Positions 6,941-16,133 of a stretch of 64,000 nucleotides of DNA are shown here, in pieces. Origin of the DNA: Lachnospiraceae bacterium. Its GTDB lineage: Bacteria > Bacillota > Clostridia > Lachnospirales > Lachnospiraceae. Position numbers and translations under genes: made by a program. Every line of letters starts with the position of its first letter. Position 1 is the stretch's first letter. The stretch lies in NCBI GenBank assembly GCA_017509985.1, contig JAFWOE010000019.1, forward strand, positions 1 through 64,000. Reading direction: 5' to 3'. The notes under the pieces are model-generated. The model had not been told where the DNA came from, searched no databases, and saw only the letters and a program-made list of their open reading frames with translations.

Positions 6941-8175
6941 TCTTTTTTAACCGTACTGTTTTTATTCTTTCTCTGCCGTACGAACAGCATATAGATCTCG
7001 GCTGCAATGCCGATCACTCCGAAGATCCCGGCCAGGATGAGCAGCATGTTGTTTCCGGACCAGAAGGACCGGGTAACACTGACGCTGTAAACGGACGTGT
7101 TGCCGGCTTCATCCGCTGCCTGGACTTTTATGGTGTTTCCTCCGTAGGACAGTTCTTTTTCGATACTGAAGCAGTTTCCGGTCAGTTCTGCCGGAACATC
7201 GTCACAGGACACCGAAGCTCCCTCTTCCGTATATCCCTGGATGAACACCGTTTTCCCGGTAGTCGTCATGTCTGCAGAAGGATATTCGATATTCAGCGCC
7301 GGTGCCTGCGTATCCAGTATAAGCAGTTTTTCGTCCGCGGCGGTCTTTCCGGCCGCATCCGCTGCAAATACGATCAGGGAGTTTTCTCCTTCTTTCAGGT
7401 CCGACCGGAACTGGCCGTTCCTCAGCCGGCACTCCTCATTGTTGCAGAACAGACGCATCTCGTATTCTCCGGGAGACGTGTTGAGTTCTTTCTGATTTGT
7501 GATCTCCTCCTTCGGGAAAACACCCGAAAGATCCGGAAGATCTTCCAGAAACGCATCCTGCGGTTCAAACCGGCCGGATCCTGTTCTCTCATAGGCGGCG
7601 GCCCCGATGATGACGTCCTCATGGCCCTTCGGGATCACAGCCGCAGCGGGCCTGGAGACATTCTCCTCTTTTACAAGCAGTTCCCTGGTCTTCGCATCGT
7701 AAACATACAGGGTTCCTGCGGTATCGTCGTCCCAGACCGCGAATACGGTATCCTCATTTCTGCCGAGCAGCACGCCGGAAAGCACTTCTGCTGCCTGCTC
7801 ATTGTCGTAAAAGATTGCTTCCTTCGAAAAAGCGTAGCTGATCGTTCCCTTCATCGTCGTAATACTGATCATGAAGTGATAATATCCGGGATCGATGTCC
7901 GGCAGATCTACACTTAAGTTGCCGGATGTTCCGCTCTGGATGCCCCCGAGTTCCCAGGAAACTGCTTCGCTGTCGTGATCGCTTTCCGAAAGATAGACCC
8001 TGACATACGACTCTCCGCTGCTCTTCGGGATCGTCCAGCTCACCTGATACCTGTATTCTGTAAGCTCCTTGAAGGATACCGCTGCGCTCTCTGTATCTGC
8101 GGCACGGACGGACGCCGGGAAGATAGCAACGGTAAGCAGGAGGATCATGCATACGGAAATCCATGCTCTTCTCAT
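6937..8175 (-). CDS. Secreted/membrane-anchored Ig-like domain protein
   Basis: The 412-residue protein begins with a signal peptide (MRRAWISVCMILLLTVAIF then ASVRAAD, likely cleaved after RA). It carries beta-rich modules, the last of which (about residues 290-365, with DTQAPALNIEYP and GNTIKVQAADEAGN) resembles bacterial Ig/glucodextranase-B-like repeats. A C-terminal transmembrane helix near residues 375-397 is followed by a short basic tail. This topology places a long extracellular part outside the cell. It overlaps the VWA-like gene upstream by four bases (8172-8175). Probably part of a surface complex with that protein. Confidence 0.7.
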   Translation of the reverse strand: MRRAWISVCMILLLTVAIFPASVRAADTESAAVSFKELTEYRYQVSWTIPKSSGESYVRVYLSESDHDSEAVSWELGGIQSGTSGNLSVDLPDIDPGYYHFMISITTMKGTISYAFSKEAIFYDNEQAAEVLSGVLLGRNEDTVFAVWDDDTAGTLYVYDAKTRELLVKEENVSRPAAAVIPKGHEDVIIGAAAYERTGSGRFEPQDAFLEDLPDLSGVFPKEEITNQKELNTSPGEYEMRLFCNNEECRLRNGQFRSDLKEGENSLIVFAADAAGKTAADEKLLILDTQAPALNIEYPSADMTTTGKTVFIQGYTEEGASVSCDDVPAELTGNCFSIEKELSYGGNTIKVQAADEAGNTSVYSVSVTRSFWSGNNMLLILAGIFGVIGIAAEIYMLFVRQRKNKNSTVKKE

Positions 8176-10286
8176 CCGTTCACCTCCTGCAGATAGCCTT
8201 CGGAATCCTGCGCATACGGTTCCGTCAGCGTAATTGTGACAGTATGTGCGCCGGTAATATCATCCGTTGTTTTATAAGTAAAGAGATAGCTGTTGCTCAT
8301 CAGGTCTTTCACCAGGGCAACCGCGGGGCCCAGCTCTTCACGCAGCGAGAGGCCAAAGTGCAGGCCGCCGCTGCTTTCCGATGCGGATTCCGCCGTATCT
8401 TCATTCATTCCGCTTATATTCAGGATGTAAAGGATCACACCTTCTTCCCGTAAGATCCGGGAAATCTCCACCGCCTGATCCGCCGTCAGGTCAAAACCGT
8501 CCGAGATCAGAAGGATCTCGCGGTCCGTGGTCTTTTCATTTTCCAGCAGGGCCAGGGAAGCTGTGATCATCTTGTAGGACGAAGCTTCTCCCTCCGGTAC
8601 AAGGTCCCGCACCGCCGTCAGATAATAATCCGTACTGTCTGTAAAGCTGCAGACCGGAACCGCATTCCCGTCGATGAGGGCACGTTTTTTTGCCATGGAG
8701 GAATTCTCGACCGGTTTCAGCGCCTCATACAGCGAAGCCATAAGCTCCGGATCACCTCCGCCCGTATCCGCGGCGATAACGAGGCTCCGGTCTCCCGCGC
8801 CCATGCCGGCAGCCAGCGAAAAATCACTGAAGTCCTCCCCGTTTTCACTGATCCGGAAATCATCCTTGTAAAATTCACCGGCTCCGCCGAAAATATTGCC
8901 TTTCCGGACGTTGGTATGGACAGCTGCACTGACCTTGGGGAAGGCCGATGCATCAATGCCCGTGATCTCGAATATCGTCCGGCCGTAAACAAACTCCGAC
9001 GCCAGAAGCCTTGCCGCGTGTATGTTGATGTTGTCTTCCCCCATCATGACAACGCCTTCGCACTGGGAAAGCATCAGGCGTTCACAGTCTTCAAAGATCC
9101 GGTCGCGGTCTTCGTCTTCACCGGTGGAATAAAATGTCTCGACATCTTCGGCCAGCGCGGCAAGATCCGCCTTCACCGGAGAGGTATCTTTCAGTTCGTC
9201 TGTCCCGGCCAGAAGCTTCTGCGTTCTCTCAAACGCGGTCTCTGATGAACCTTTCAGCAGGTCCATCTTGATCAGCTGAAGATCATAGAGCCCGGTACTG
9301 TCTCCGGAGAACGGTTTTTTCGCGTTGATATAGTTGAGGATCCTCTGATAGGAAAGCTTCGGGATCTCGTCCAGGGTGCTTCGCGCACTTTCTGTCTGCT
9401 TTGCGTACTGTTCGCTTCCGAATTCCGCTTTGGAAGCTTTTTCCGCCGCCTGGTCGCTCTTTGCAAGCAACGATAACGCCTCTTTATCCTCGCTCTCTCG
9501 GATGCTTTCTTCCGTAAGGCTATATGCTTCTTCCGCCAGGACGTCCGTATAGATGATCCTGTTGGCTGCCGAATCGTTTTCATCCAGCAGTTCCCCGGCT
9601 GCTGCCAGGGCGCTCCCGAAATCCTTCTCCTGCACATAATAGCTGATGACCAGCTTCTTTACGCTCTCTTCCTCCGGAAAGCTGGCCGGCAGGGCCCGGA
9701 TCAGTTCCGGATCGACATCCGCGGCATTGCCGGTCCGGACCAGGCGGTCCAGATCGTAATAATCCCGGAGTTCCGCCGTTTCCGTAATATCCGAAACGGC
9801 AAAACTTTCGGCCGCGATCTCCTCCGCGGAAAAATCAGAGGTTTTGTTTCCTTCAAGGGCAGCGACCGCCAGATCGTTCAGCGTCAGCGCAACGCCCTTC
9901 TGCGCGGGCATGGAGGACGGATCCGCAGAAAACTGCTCCGATGCGAAATACAGCGCCCTGTAATCCCCTTCGACCGCGTCCGCAAGCATATTCAGGAAAC
10001 CGGCGGATTCTTCGTTGATGCTGCCGTCCTGCAGAAGGACCGCCCGGGCGTTTTTGCCGTCCCCGTCCATCAGGTAACGGTATGCCAGATACCGTCCCGG
10101 CGTCCCGCTGGCTTTGGCCGGCAGGGCAGAGCGTACCCCGACCAGCGCAAACAGCGCGATAAAAGCTGCAAAGAGGCACAGGAAGAACCAGTCGATGAAT
10201 TTCCTACCGACTTTGAGTTTCCTGTGCCCCAGAATATCCAGCACGATCAGTATGACAAATATCCCTATTCCGATAAAAGGTGCCAA
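8172..10286 (-). CDS. Membrane protein with TPR-like region and VWA-like domain
   Basis: The 704-residue protein has two N-terminal membrane helices (residues 3-18 and 33-52), a long helical region to about 430, and a C-terminal von Willebrand A-like domain (about 470-680). The VWA identity rests on the FYKDDFRISENGEDFSDF entry segment, the LVIAADTGGGD strand and the later ILLISDGFD strand. The metal site is degenerate: the usual DxSxS reads DTGGG near residue 505. It is the first gene of a tightly coupled three-gene set. A surface adhesion or complex-assembly role is inference. Confidence 0.65.
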   Translation of the reverse strand: MAPFIGIGIFVILIVLDILGHRKLKVGRKFIDWFFLCLFAAFIALFALVGVRSALPAKASGTPGRYLAYRYLMDGDGKNARAVLLQDGSINEESAGFLNMLADAVEGDYRALYFASEQFSADPSSMPAQKGVALTLNDLAVAALEGNKTSDFSAEEIAAESFAVSDITETAELRDYYDLDRLVRTGNAADVDPELIRALPASFPEEESVKKLVISYYVQEKDFGSALAAAGELLDENDSAANRIIYTDVLAEEAYSLTEESIRESEDKEALSLLAKSDQAAEKASKAEFGSEQYAKQTESARSTLDEIPKLSYQRILNYINAKKPFSGDSTGLYDLQLIKMDLLKGSSETAFERTQKLLAGTDELKDTSPVKADLAALAEDVETFYSTGEDEDRDRIFEDCERLMLSQCEGVVMMGEDNINIHAARLLASEFVYGRTIFEITGIDASAFPKVSAAVHTNVRKGNIFGGAGEFYKDDFRISENGEDFSDFSLAAGMGAGDRSLVIAADTGGGDPELMASLYEALKPVENSSMAKKRALIDGNAVPVCSFTDSTDYYLTAVRDLVPEGEASSYKMITASLALLENEKTTDREILLISDGFDLTADQAVEISRILREEGVILYILNISGMNEDTAESASESSGGLHFGLSLREELGPAVALVKDLMSNSYLFTYKTTDDITGAHTVTITLTEPYAQDSEGYLQEVNG

Positions 10287-10333
10287 ACTGCTGCCCTTTC
10301 AGTCTTTTGTTATTGTGTTCGTTTGGTTTTCGA

Positions 10334-11032
10334 TTATTCGATTGCTTCCTTTACTTCTTCCGCCGCTTCCTGTACCTCTTCTGCTGCTTCTTCCGCGATC
10401 TCTTCCACTGCTTCCGCTGTTTCTTCCACAGTTTCTGCCGCCGCTTCCGCCTCGTCCGGGACTGCCTCTTCCGGAACTTCCGGGATCTCGACTTTCAATC
10501 CGCAGGTCGTGCAGAACAAAGCGCCTTCTTCAAGCTTGGCCCCGCATCTTTCACAGTGCGGTTCGGGCTTCTTCTCTTTGATCTGGGGAAGCTTTGCGCC
10601 GCAGTTGATGCAGAACGCCGCGCCTTCTTCCGCTTCCACGCCGCACTTTTCACAGATCACCTTGTCGCTGACGGGAACTTCTTCCTCCGGCATCTTGGTT
10701 CCGCAGTGAATGCAGAAACGATATCCTTTTCCTACATCTGCCCCGCAGTTCGGGCACTCGCGGATCCCGGCATTTTTCTTCAAGAGAGCCGCACTCTCGT
10801 CGATCCGTGCAAAGGCGGCCCCGATCTTGGTGAAGTACTCTTCATATCCTTCCGGAACTGCATCCTTGTTTTCGGAATAGAATTTCTCGCCGATATCACC
10901 GTAGCATCCTGCGATCTCCTTTTTGGCGTCATCGATCTTCGAGTTCAGGTTGATGTTTTCCGTAAAATTCGTGGTGCTGCTCTTTATGCTGTTCTTCAGC
11001 TGTGACAATTTCTCTTCCAGTTTTTCAAACAT
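10334..11032 (-). CDS. Protein with three zinc ribbons and Ala/Glu-rich tail
   Basis: A 232-residue protein. The N-terminal 90 residues are predicted helical (MFEKLEEKLSQLKNS). Three treble-clef-type zinc ribbons follow, each CxxC...CxxC (CPNCGAD/CIHCG, CEKCGVE/CINCG, CERCGAK/CTTCG), ending near residue 175. The last 55 residues are a low-complexity Glu/Ala helix. Such zinc-ribbon proteins often act as adaptors. It lies between gpsA and the VWA gene on the same strand; whether it belongs with the VWA cassette is uncertain. Confidence 0.65.
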   Translation of the reverse strand: MFEKLEEKLSQLKNSIKSSTTNFTENINLNSKIDDAKKEIAGCYGDIGEKFYSENKDAVPEGYEEYFTKIGAAFARIDESAALLKKNAGIRECPNCGADVGKGYRFCIHCGTKMPEEEVPVSDKVICEKCGVEAEEGAAFCINCGAKLPQIKEKKPEPHCERCGAKLEEGALFCTTCGLKVEIPEVPEEAVPDEAEAAAETVEETAEAVEEIAEEAAEEVQEAAEEVKEAIE

Positions 11033-11060
11033 TTGATTTCTCCTCCGTTTACCTTTCCGG

Positions 11061-12056
11061 CTACATGCCTTCCTGTTTCAGTTCTCTTTGCATCAGGTTG
11101 TCGACGGCGTCCCTCGGGGACTTGCCTTCGAACAGTATTTTGTTGACTTCGGCAACGATGGGCATTTCCACTCCGTACTTCCCTGCCAGTTCGTAGGCGG
11201 CTTTCGCACTGTAGACGCCTTCCACGACCTGGTGGACCTGTTCCATGGCTTCTTTGTATTTCATACCCTGGCCCATAAGGAAGCCTGCTTTTCTGTTCCT
11301 GCTGTGGACACTGGCGCACGTTACGATCAGATCTCCGATACCGGAAAGCCCGAAGAACGTCTCCTTTCTGGCGCCCATAGCAACTCCGAGTCTTGTGATT
11401 TCCGTAATTCCCCTTGTGATCAGCGCTGCCTTGCTGTTGTCGCCGTACCCCAGTCCGTCCGCCATTCCGGCGGCCAGGGCGATAACGTTTTTCAGCGCCG
11501 CGCCGATCTCCACACCCAGCATATCCGTGGAAGTATATACACGGAACACCGGGCTGTTGAACAGTTTCTGGATGTAAGCCGCCGTCTTTTCATCCTTTGC
11601 TGCCACAACGATCGTGGTCGGAAGGCCGCGTCCTACTTCCTCCGCATGGGACGGTCCGCTTAATACCGCCGTACATGCCTGAGGGATCTCATCCTCAATG
11701 ACATCGGTCATGATCTTGAGGGTCGATTCCTCGATTCCTGTGGTAAGAGTCACGATGATCTGTCCGTCTTCGACGAGATCCTTCATCGCGTGTGCTGTGG
11801 AGCGGATCACCGGTGACGGTACGGCACAGACCAGAAGATCCCTGCCTTTTACTGCCTCCGCCAGATCCATCGTGTACGAAACGCTGTGTGAAAGCTTAAC
11901 GCCGGGAAGACGATCGGTGTTTTCATGATATTTCATGAACATCTCGTATTCTTCCTGTGCAAAAGCCCAAAGCGTGACCTTGTGACCGTTATTGCTCAGA
12001 AGCCAGGCAATTGCCGTGCCCCAGCTTCCGGATCCTATGACTCCTATCGAGGCCAT
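11061..12056 (-). CDS. gpsA: NAD(P)-dependent glycerol-3-phosphate dehydrogenase
   Basis: The 331-residue protein starts with the dinucleotide-binding loop GSGSWGTA (residues 8-15) and contains [25 protein letters not shown] (with the catalytic Lys) and [18 protein letters not shown], all conserved in GpsA. It reduces dihydroxyacetone phosphate to sn-glycerol-3-phosphate for phospholipid synthesis in the cytoplasm. It follows plsY, whose product uses the same glycerol-3-phosphate, in the common der-plsY-gpsA order. Confidence 0.96.
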   Translation of the reverse strand: MASIGVIGSGSWGTAIAWLLSNNGHKVTLWAFAQEEYEMFMKYHENTDRLPGVKLSHSVSYTMDLAEAVKGRDLLVCAVPSPVIRSTAHAMKDLVEDGQIIVTLTTGIEESTLKIMTDVIEDEIPQACTAVLSGPSHAEEVGRGLPTTIVVAAKDEKTAAYIQKLFNSPVFRVYTSTDMLGVEIGAALKNVIALAAGMADGLGYGDNSKAALITRGITEITRLGVAMGARKETFFGLSGIGDLIVTCASVHSRNRKAGFLMGQGMKYKEAMEQVHQVVEGVYSAKAAYELAGKYGVEMPIVAEVNKILFEGKSPRDAVDNLMQRELKQEGM

Positions 12057-12104
12057 TATAATCTCCTTTTTTGAAAATTTTATGAAAACCTCATAAAATC
12101 AATA

Positions 12105-12743
12105 TTATTTTTTTCTGACCCAGACCGTTCTTTCCGTACCTTCCGCCAGCCGTTTCAGATTGCCGCGGTGCTGGAAAAAGGCCAGCGCCGTAATGGCCGC
12201 GATGAGAATATACATCTCCGTCAGAAGATTCTGGGGCATCCCATAGCTGCCGAGCTGGCCGCAGAGGATCGTTCCGACGAGAAAACTGACGGACAGGCAG
12301 AGCGAACCGACCGATACATGATGTGTGATCAGCACCGGAATAAAGAAGCACGCCACCCCGAGCACGATCAGCCTCCAGTCGCCGAAGGCAATGATCATAC
12401 CGGCCGTCGTTGCGATGCCCTTGCCTCCGCGGAATTTAAGAAACGCAGGGAAATCGTGTCCGAGGACTGCGCCCAGGGAGGTATAGATCTTGAGCAGCGG
12501 GACATAACCGCTTTTTCGGAAGATCAGCCAGGTAATGATTACAGCAATAATGCATTTCAGTATGTCGATAATAACCGTTATCCACCCAGACTTTTTCCCG
12601 AGGACCCGCATGGCGTTTGTCGTTCCGGCATTTCCGCTTCCGAACTCGCGGATATCCAGACCCCTGGCGCGGCCTATAAAATAGGACGTCTGAAATGTTC
12701 CGAATAAATATCCTATGATCAAACAGATGATCCTGCTCATCAT
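12105..12743 (-). CDS. plsY: Acyl-phosphate:glycerol-3-phosphate acyltransferase
   Basis: The 212-residue integral membrane protein has PlsY motifs GSGNAGTTNAMR (residues 35-46), FRGGKGIATTAG and a His-containing third loop (THHVSVGS), with five or more hydrophobic helices. It transfers the acyl group of acyl phosphate to glycerol-3-phosphate, the first acylation in membrane lipid synthesis. It sits between der and gpsA on one transcript; gpsA supplies its acceptor. The C-terminus is basic and ends in VWVRKK. Confidence 0.95.
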   Translation of the reverse strand: MMSRIICLIIGYLFGTFQTSYFIGRARGLDIREFGSGNAGTTNAMRVLGKKSGWITVIIDILKCIIAVIITWLIFRKSGYVPLLKIYTSLGAVLGHDFPAFLKFRGGKGIATTAGMIIAFGDWRLIVLGVACFFIPVLITHHVSVGSLCLSVSFLVGTILCGQLGSYGMPQNLLTEMYILIAAITALAFFQHRGNLKRLAEGTERTVWVRKK

Positions 12744-12764
12744 TTCTGCCTCCGATTTCTGCCT

Positions 12765-14090
12765 TTATTCTTTGTCCGAGCGTTCCCTGATGATGAATCG
12801 AAGCGAGGTTCCCCGGAATCCGAAAGCCTCCCTGATCCTGTTTTCAATATACCTTGTATAGGAAAAATGCGTAAGCTTTTTATCATTGACAAACATAACG
12901 AAAGTAGGCGGTTTGACCGCAACCTGCGTCATATAGAAGATCCTCAGGCGCTTTCCTTTATCCGTCGGCGGCTGCTGAAGTGCTGTCGCTTCCGTAAGGA
13001 TCTCGTTCAGGACGCCGGTCGCGATGCGGAGCGTCTGGTTTTCAAGCACCATGTCAACAGTCTCGTACAATTTGTTCAGCCGCTGGCCCGTGACTGCAGA
13101 AATGAAGATGATCTCCGCATAGGAAATAAACGAAAGAACGCTGCGGATCTTTTCTGTAAATTCTTTGACCGTCTTGTTGTTCTTTTCGATGGCATCCCAT
13201 TTGTTCACGGCAATGATAATGCCCCGGCCTTCCTCGTGTGCGATCCCGGCGATCTTGGCGTCCTGTTCGGTAATGCCTTCCGTCGCGTCGATCACGATCA
13301 TGCAGACGTCACACCGGCGGACCGCGCCTACCGTCCGAAGGATGCTGTATCTTTCGATCTCTTCCCGGACCTTGCTGTGTCTTCGGAGGCCGGCCGTATC
13401 AATAAAAATGTATTCTTTTCCGTTATATTTTACTCTGGAGTCGATAGCATCCCTGGTCGTGCCCGCAATGTTGGATACAATAACACGTTCTTCGCCGAGC
13501 AGGCGGTTGACAATAGAGGATTTCCCGACATTGGGCTTGCCGACGATGGCGATCTTCGGGATATCCTCGTCTTTTGCCGATCCGGCGCCTTTCGGAAAAT
13601 AGGATACGACTTCGTCCAGAAGATCGCCGATCCCCTGTTTTCCTTCCGCCGAAATCGGGAACGGTTCCCCTATGCCCAGGTTATAGAACTCGTACACGTC
13701 CATCTCCTGCGCCTTGAAGTTATCGACTTTATTCACGCAGAGCACGACCGGCTTCTGGCTTCGGCGCAGCATATCCGCGACCTTGGCGTCCGAATCGACC
13801 AGGCCCTGGCGCACATCGGTCATGAAAATGATCACATCCGCGGTATCGATGGCGATCTGCGCCTGCTCGCGCATCCTGCTTAAGATGATATCCGTGCTTT
13901 CCGGCTCGATACCGCCGGTATCGACGAGCGTAAACTCGTAATTCAGCCAGGCTGCATCCACGTAAATACGATCCCTCGTGACGCCGGGCGTATCCTTGAC
14001 GATCGCCTTCCTTGTCCCCGCGAGTGAGTTGAATAAAGTTGATTTTCCGACGTTTGGTCTGCCTACGATGGCAACGATGGGCTTGCTCAT
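12765..14090 (-). CDS. der: Ribosome biogenesis GTPase Der (EngA)
   Basis: The 441-residue protein has two tandem GTPase domains with P-loops GRPNVGKS (residues 10-17) and GKPNVGKSS (184-192), G3 motifs DTGGIE and DTAGLR, and NKVD/NKWD specificity motifs. A KH-like C-terminal domain ends in FGFRGTSLRFIIRER. This two-domain design is unique to Der, which acts in 50S subunit assembly. First gene of der-plsY-gpsA, with a sigma-A promoter directly upstream. It marks the core side of the accessory block to its right. Confidence 0.97.
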   Translation of the reverse strand: MSKPIVAIVGRPNVGKSTLFNSLAGTRKAIVKDTPGVTRDRIYVDAAWLNYEFTLVDTGGIEPESTDIILSRMREQAQIAIDTADVIIFMTDVRQGLVDSDAKVADMLRRSQKPVVLCVNKVDNFKAQEMDVYEFYNLGIGEPFPISAEGKQGIGDLLDEVVSYFPKGAGSAKDEDIPKIAIVGKPNVGKSSIVNRLLGEERVIVSNIAGTTRDAIDSRVKYNGKEYIFIDTAGLRRHSKVREEIERYSILRTVGAVRRCDVCMIVIDATEGITEQDAKIAGIAHEEGRGIIIAVNKWDAIEKNNKTVKEFTEKIRSVLSFISYAEIIFISAVTGQRLNKLYETVDMVLENQTLRIATGVLNEILTEATALQQPPTDKGKRLRIFYMTQVAVKPPTFVMFVNDKKLTHFSYTRYIENRIREAFGFRGTSLRFIIRERSDKE

Positions 14091-14115
14091 TTTTTACTCC
14101 TTTTTATCCGATTGT

Positions 14116-14144
14116 ATCTTACCAATTCGCAGGAGAAAATGCAA
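14116..14144 (-). promoter_or_regulatory. Sigma-A promoter of der-plsY-gpsA
   Basis: On the minus strand TTGCAT (14144-14139) and TAAGAT (14121-14116) are spaced by 17 bases, 25 bases upstream of the der start codon. Confidence 0.65.
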
Positions 14145-14244
14145 GAGAACCAAGAAGAGAGCGTGTTCCTCTCTCAAGCATTTATTGCTCCCCCGGAAAC
14201 AAATTACTGTCACCCGCGTGAGTACAAACCGTTTTTTCAAATGA

Positions 14245-14343
14245 TATAATACGCACAAAGAATCTTTGGCTTCCCGGCCGTCAACTTCACGAACGATTCG
14301 GGCTGTTCCTCAGCTCTGTCAGGCCGGTGTGTGAACCATGTCA
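14245..14343 (+). ncRNA. Possible truncated 5' half of a signal recognition particle RNA
   Basis: A perfect TATAAT at 14245-14250 is followed, without a gene, by a GC-rich stretch that ends in TGTGAACCATGTCA (14330-14343). This string resembles the 5' strand leading to the SRP RNA apical loop, as I recall it from clostridial ffs genes. The expected continuation (GGAAGGAAGCAGC-like) is missing; the sequence changes at about 14344, 30 bases before the first accessory gene. This may be a broken ffs copy at a recombination point, or a chance match. Confidence 0.3.
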
Positions 14344-14373
14344 TCCTAAAACGCGAAATGGAGAACCCTGCAT

Positions 14374-15195
14374 ATGAAAAACGGCGGATATCAATTTAAA
14401 AATATCACAGAAGATATTGTCCTTCTTTACGGATTCACCAACGAATGCAATATGTACGCTGTCAAAGGAACGGATAAAGTCATGCTGATCGATACCGGCA
14501 TGGGAACCGGCGATTTAAAGGCGGCCCTGGACGCGATCGCTCCCGGAAAGCCCTGCATTGCCGTCAACACCCACGGACATTCGGACCACTGCTGCGGTAA
14601 CAATCAGTTCCCGGAAGTTTATCTTCATGAACTGGCTTATCCTGATGCAGATAATGCCACGGAAGAAAAAAAGACGCTCCCGACCGATCAGGAAGTAGAA
14701 GGGATTATAAAGTATGAGTGGCGGAAAGTTCCGGTCAAAGAAGGAGACACCTTTGATCTCGGAGGAAAAGTTCTGGAAGTTATCGAAACTCCCGGGCATA
14801 CGCCGGGCTGCATTTGCCTGCTGGACAAAACGGACCGCGTACTTTTCTGCGGCGATCTGGTCTGCAGCAGCGACCACTGCGTTCACATGCTGGACCATGT
14901 GGAAAAGCTGAAGTTTTCTACAGTTTCCATCGAAACGCTTCTGCGCAGTCTCCGCAAAGTCGAAGCCAGAAAGGAAGAATATGACTATCTTCTCGGAGGT
15001 CACGATGCATTCCTGATGGGTAAGGAATACCTTGACTGGGTCATTGAGATGTGCTCCTCCATCCTGGATGGAACTGCCGGTGCCTTTCATCCTCAGCTTC
15101 CTCCCGTTTACGGAAATATCATCTGCTGGAAAGTCGAACTCGGCAAAAGCGCGATCCTGTATCAGGACGAGACTGTATTTGATAAAAAAAGCTGA
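14374..15195 (+). CDS. Metallo-beta-lactamase-fold hydrolase (first of a pair)
   Basis: The 273-residue protein carries the binuclear metal motif THGHSDHCCG (about residues 67-76), LIDTGMG upstream, GHTPGCICL and FCGDLVCSS, and a late GGHDAF histidine, so all expected MBL ligands appear present. MBL-fold enzymes hydrolyse esters, thioesters, lactones or amides; the substrate is not readable. No signal peptide, so cytoplasmic. GGAGA lies 9 bases before the ATG. It is followed after 33 bases by a related MBL gene, and it is the first gene of the accessory block next to der. Confidence 0.8.
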   Translation: MKNGGYQFKNITEDIVLLYGFTNECNMYAVKGTDKVMLIDTGMGTGDLKAALDAIAPGKPCIAVNTHGHSDHCCGNNQFPEVYLHELAYPDADNATEEKKTLPTDQEVEGIIKYEWRKVPVKEGDTFDLGGKVLEVIETPGHTPGCICLLDKTDRVLFCGDLVCSSDHCVHMLDHVEKLKFSTVSIETLLRSLRKVEARKEEYDYLLGGHDAFLMGKEYLDWVIEMCSSILDGTAGAFHPQLPPVYGNIICWKVELGKSAILYQDETVFDKKS

Positions 15196-15228
15196 ACATC
15201 CGCAGAAATCAGAAGGAGTTTGAAACAA

Positions 15229-16017
15229 ATGAAGCATCAGATCAAAAAGCTGACCGAACGGATCACTCTTTTATACGGCATTCATGCGGAATGCTGCATC
15301 TATCTTGTGGAAGGAGATAAGCGGGCGCTTCTGATCGATACCGGACTGGGCGCTGTTGACATGCAAAGTGAAATTGCCGAACTGACATCTCTTCCTTATG
15401 ATGTTGTTAACACTCACGGCCACGGAGATCATACCGGCGGCAACATTTATTATCCGGCTGTCTACATGCACGAAGGAGCCAGAGAAGATGCCAGGGGCTT
15501 CCTTGCCCTGAATAAAACCGTTCTCTCGGAAGAGGAAGTCGCCATCATTGAAGCACAGCTTGCAAAAGGAAGTTATGAGATTCATTGTGTTTCCGACGGT
15601 TTCACGTTTGATCTCGGGGACCGCCATCTGGAAGTACTTTCCATCCCCGGCCACTCTCCCGGCTGCATTGCCCTGCTGGATCATGAAGACCGGGTCCTTT
15701 TCAGCGGCGACTGCTTCGTCAAAAGCATGCCCATTCAGATGGTCGTACCAGGAGCCCTGACGATCCGTGAGTATCTGGACAGTCTTCATAAACTGCAGAG
15801 CCGTGAAGATGAATTCGACTGGCTTTGCACGGGCCACGATGAACAGCTCGAACCCAAAACGTTTCTGGATGAAGTGACAGCTGCATGTGAAAAGCTCGTT
15901 ACAGGTGAATTATCCGGTGAAGATATCGAGCTACCTCCTGTATACGGAGACACCCGCGCGAAATTAATTAAAGAAAAAGATTTCACGATCGCCTACCGTC
16001 CATGGAGGGTTTGCTGA
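15229..16017 (+). CDS. Metallo-beta-lactamase-fold hydrolase (second of a pair)
   Basis: A 262-residue protein with the same layout as its neighbour: LLIDTGLG, NTHGHGDHTGGN, GHSPGCIALLD, FSGDCFVKS and CTGHDEQL. The pair share their motifs, spacing and length and look like a tandem duplication that has diverged. I placed the start at the ATG at 15229, ten bases after AAGGAG; a TTG at 15220 is too close to that site. Cytoplasmic. Proximity to the radical-enzyme genes suggests hydrolysis of an intermediate (inference). Confidence 0.8.
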   Translation: MKHQIKKLTERITLLYGIHAECCIYLVEGDKRALLIDTGLGAVDMQSEIAELTSLPYDVVNTHGHGDHTGGNIYYPAVYMHEGAREDARGFLALNKTVLSEEEVAIIEAQLAKGSYEIHCVSDGFTFDLGDRHLEVLSIPGHSPGCIALLDHEDRVLFSGDCFVKSMPIQMVVPGALTIREYLDSLHKLQSREDEFDWLCTGHDEQLEPKTFLDEVTAACEKLVTGELSGEDIELPPVYGDTRAKLIKEKDFTIAYRPWRVC

Positions 16018-16077
16018 CAGATCTGCAGTTCTGAAGAGATCTTCTGATCATTTTCATTACGAATATAATAAAAACAA

Positions 16078-16115
16078 CCCCGGATGCACGCAGTTGCCTG
16101 CATCCGGGGCATAAT
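16078..16115. terminator. Terminator between the MBL genes and lysR
   Basis: CCCCGGATGCA (16078-16088) pairs with TGCATCCGGGG (16099-16109). On the minus strand it is followed by TTGTTTTTATT, so it best serves lysR, though the convergent MBL transcript also ends here. Confidence 0.8.
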
Positions 16116-16133
16116 TATATTTCTTTTTCGCTC

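Noticed and set aside
12091..12351. Minus-strand frame shifted against plsY
   Set aside because: Overlaps plsY in another frame; arginine- and serine-rich shadow without a start signal.
12867..13883. 338-codon plus-strand frame opposite der
   Set aside because: Complement of a highly conserved GTPase gene; no domain and no ribosome binding site.
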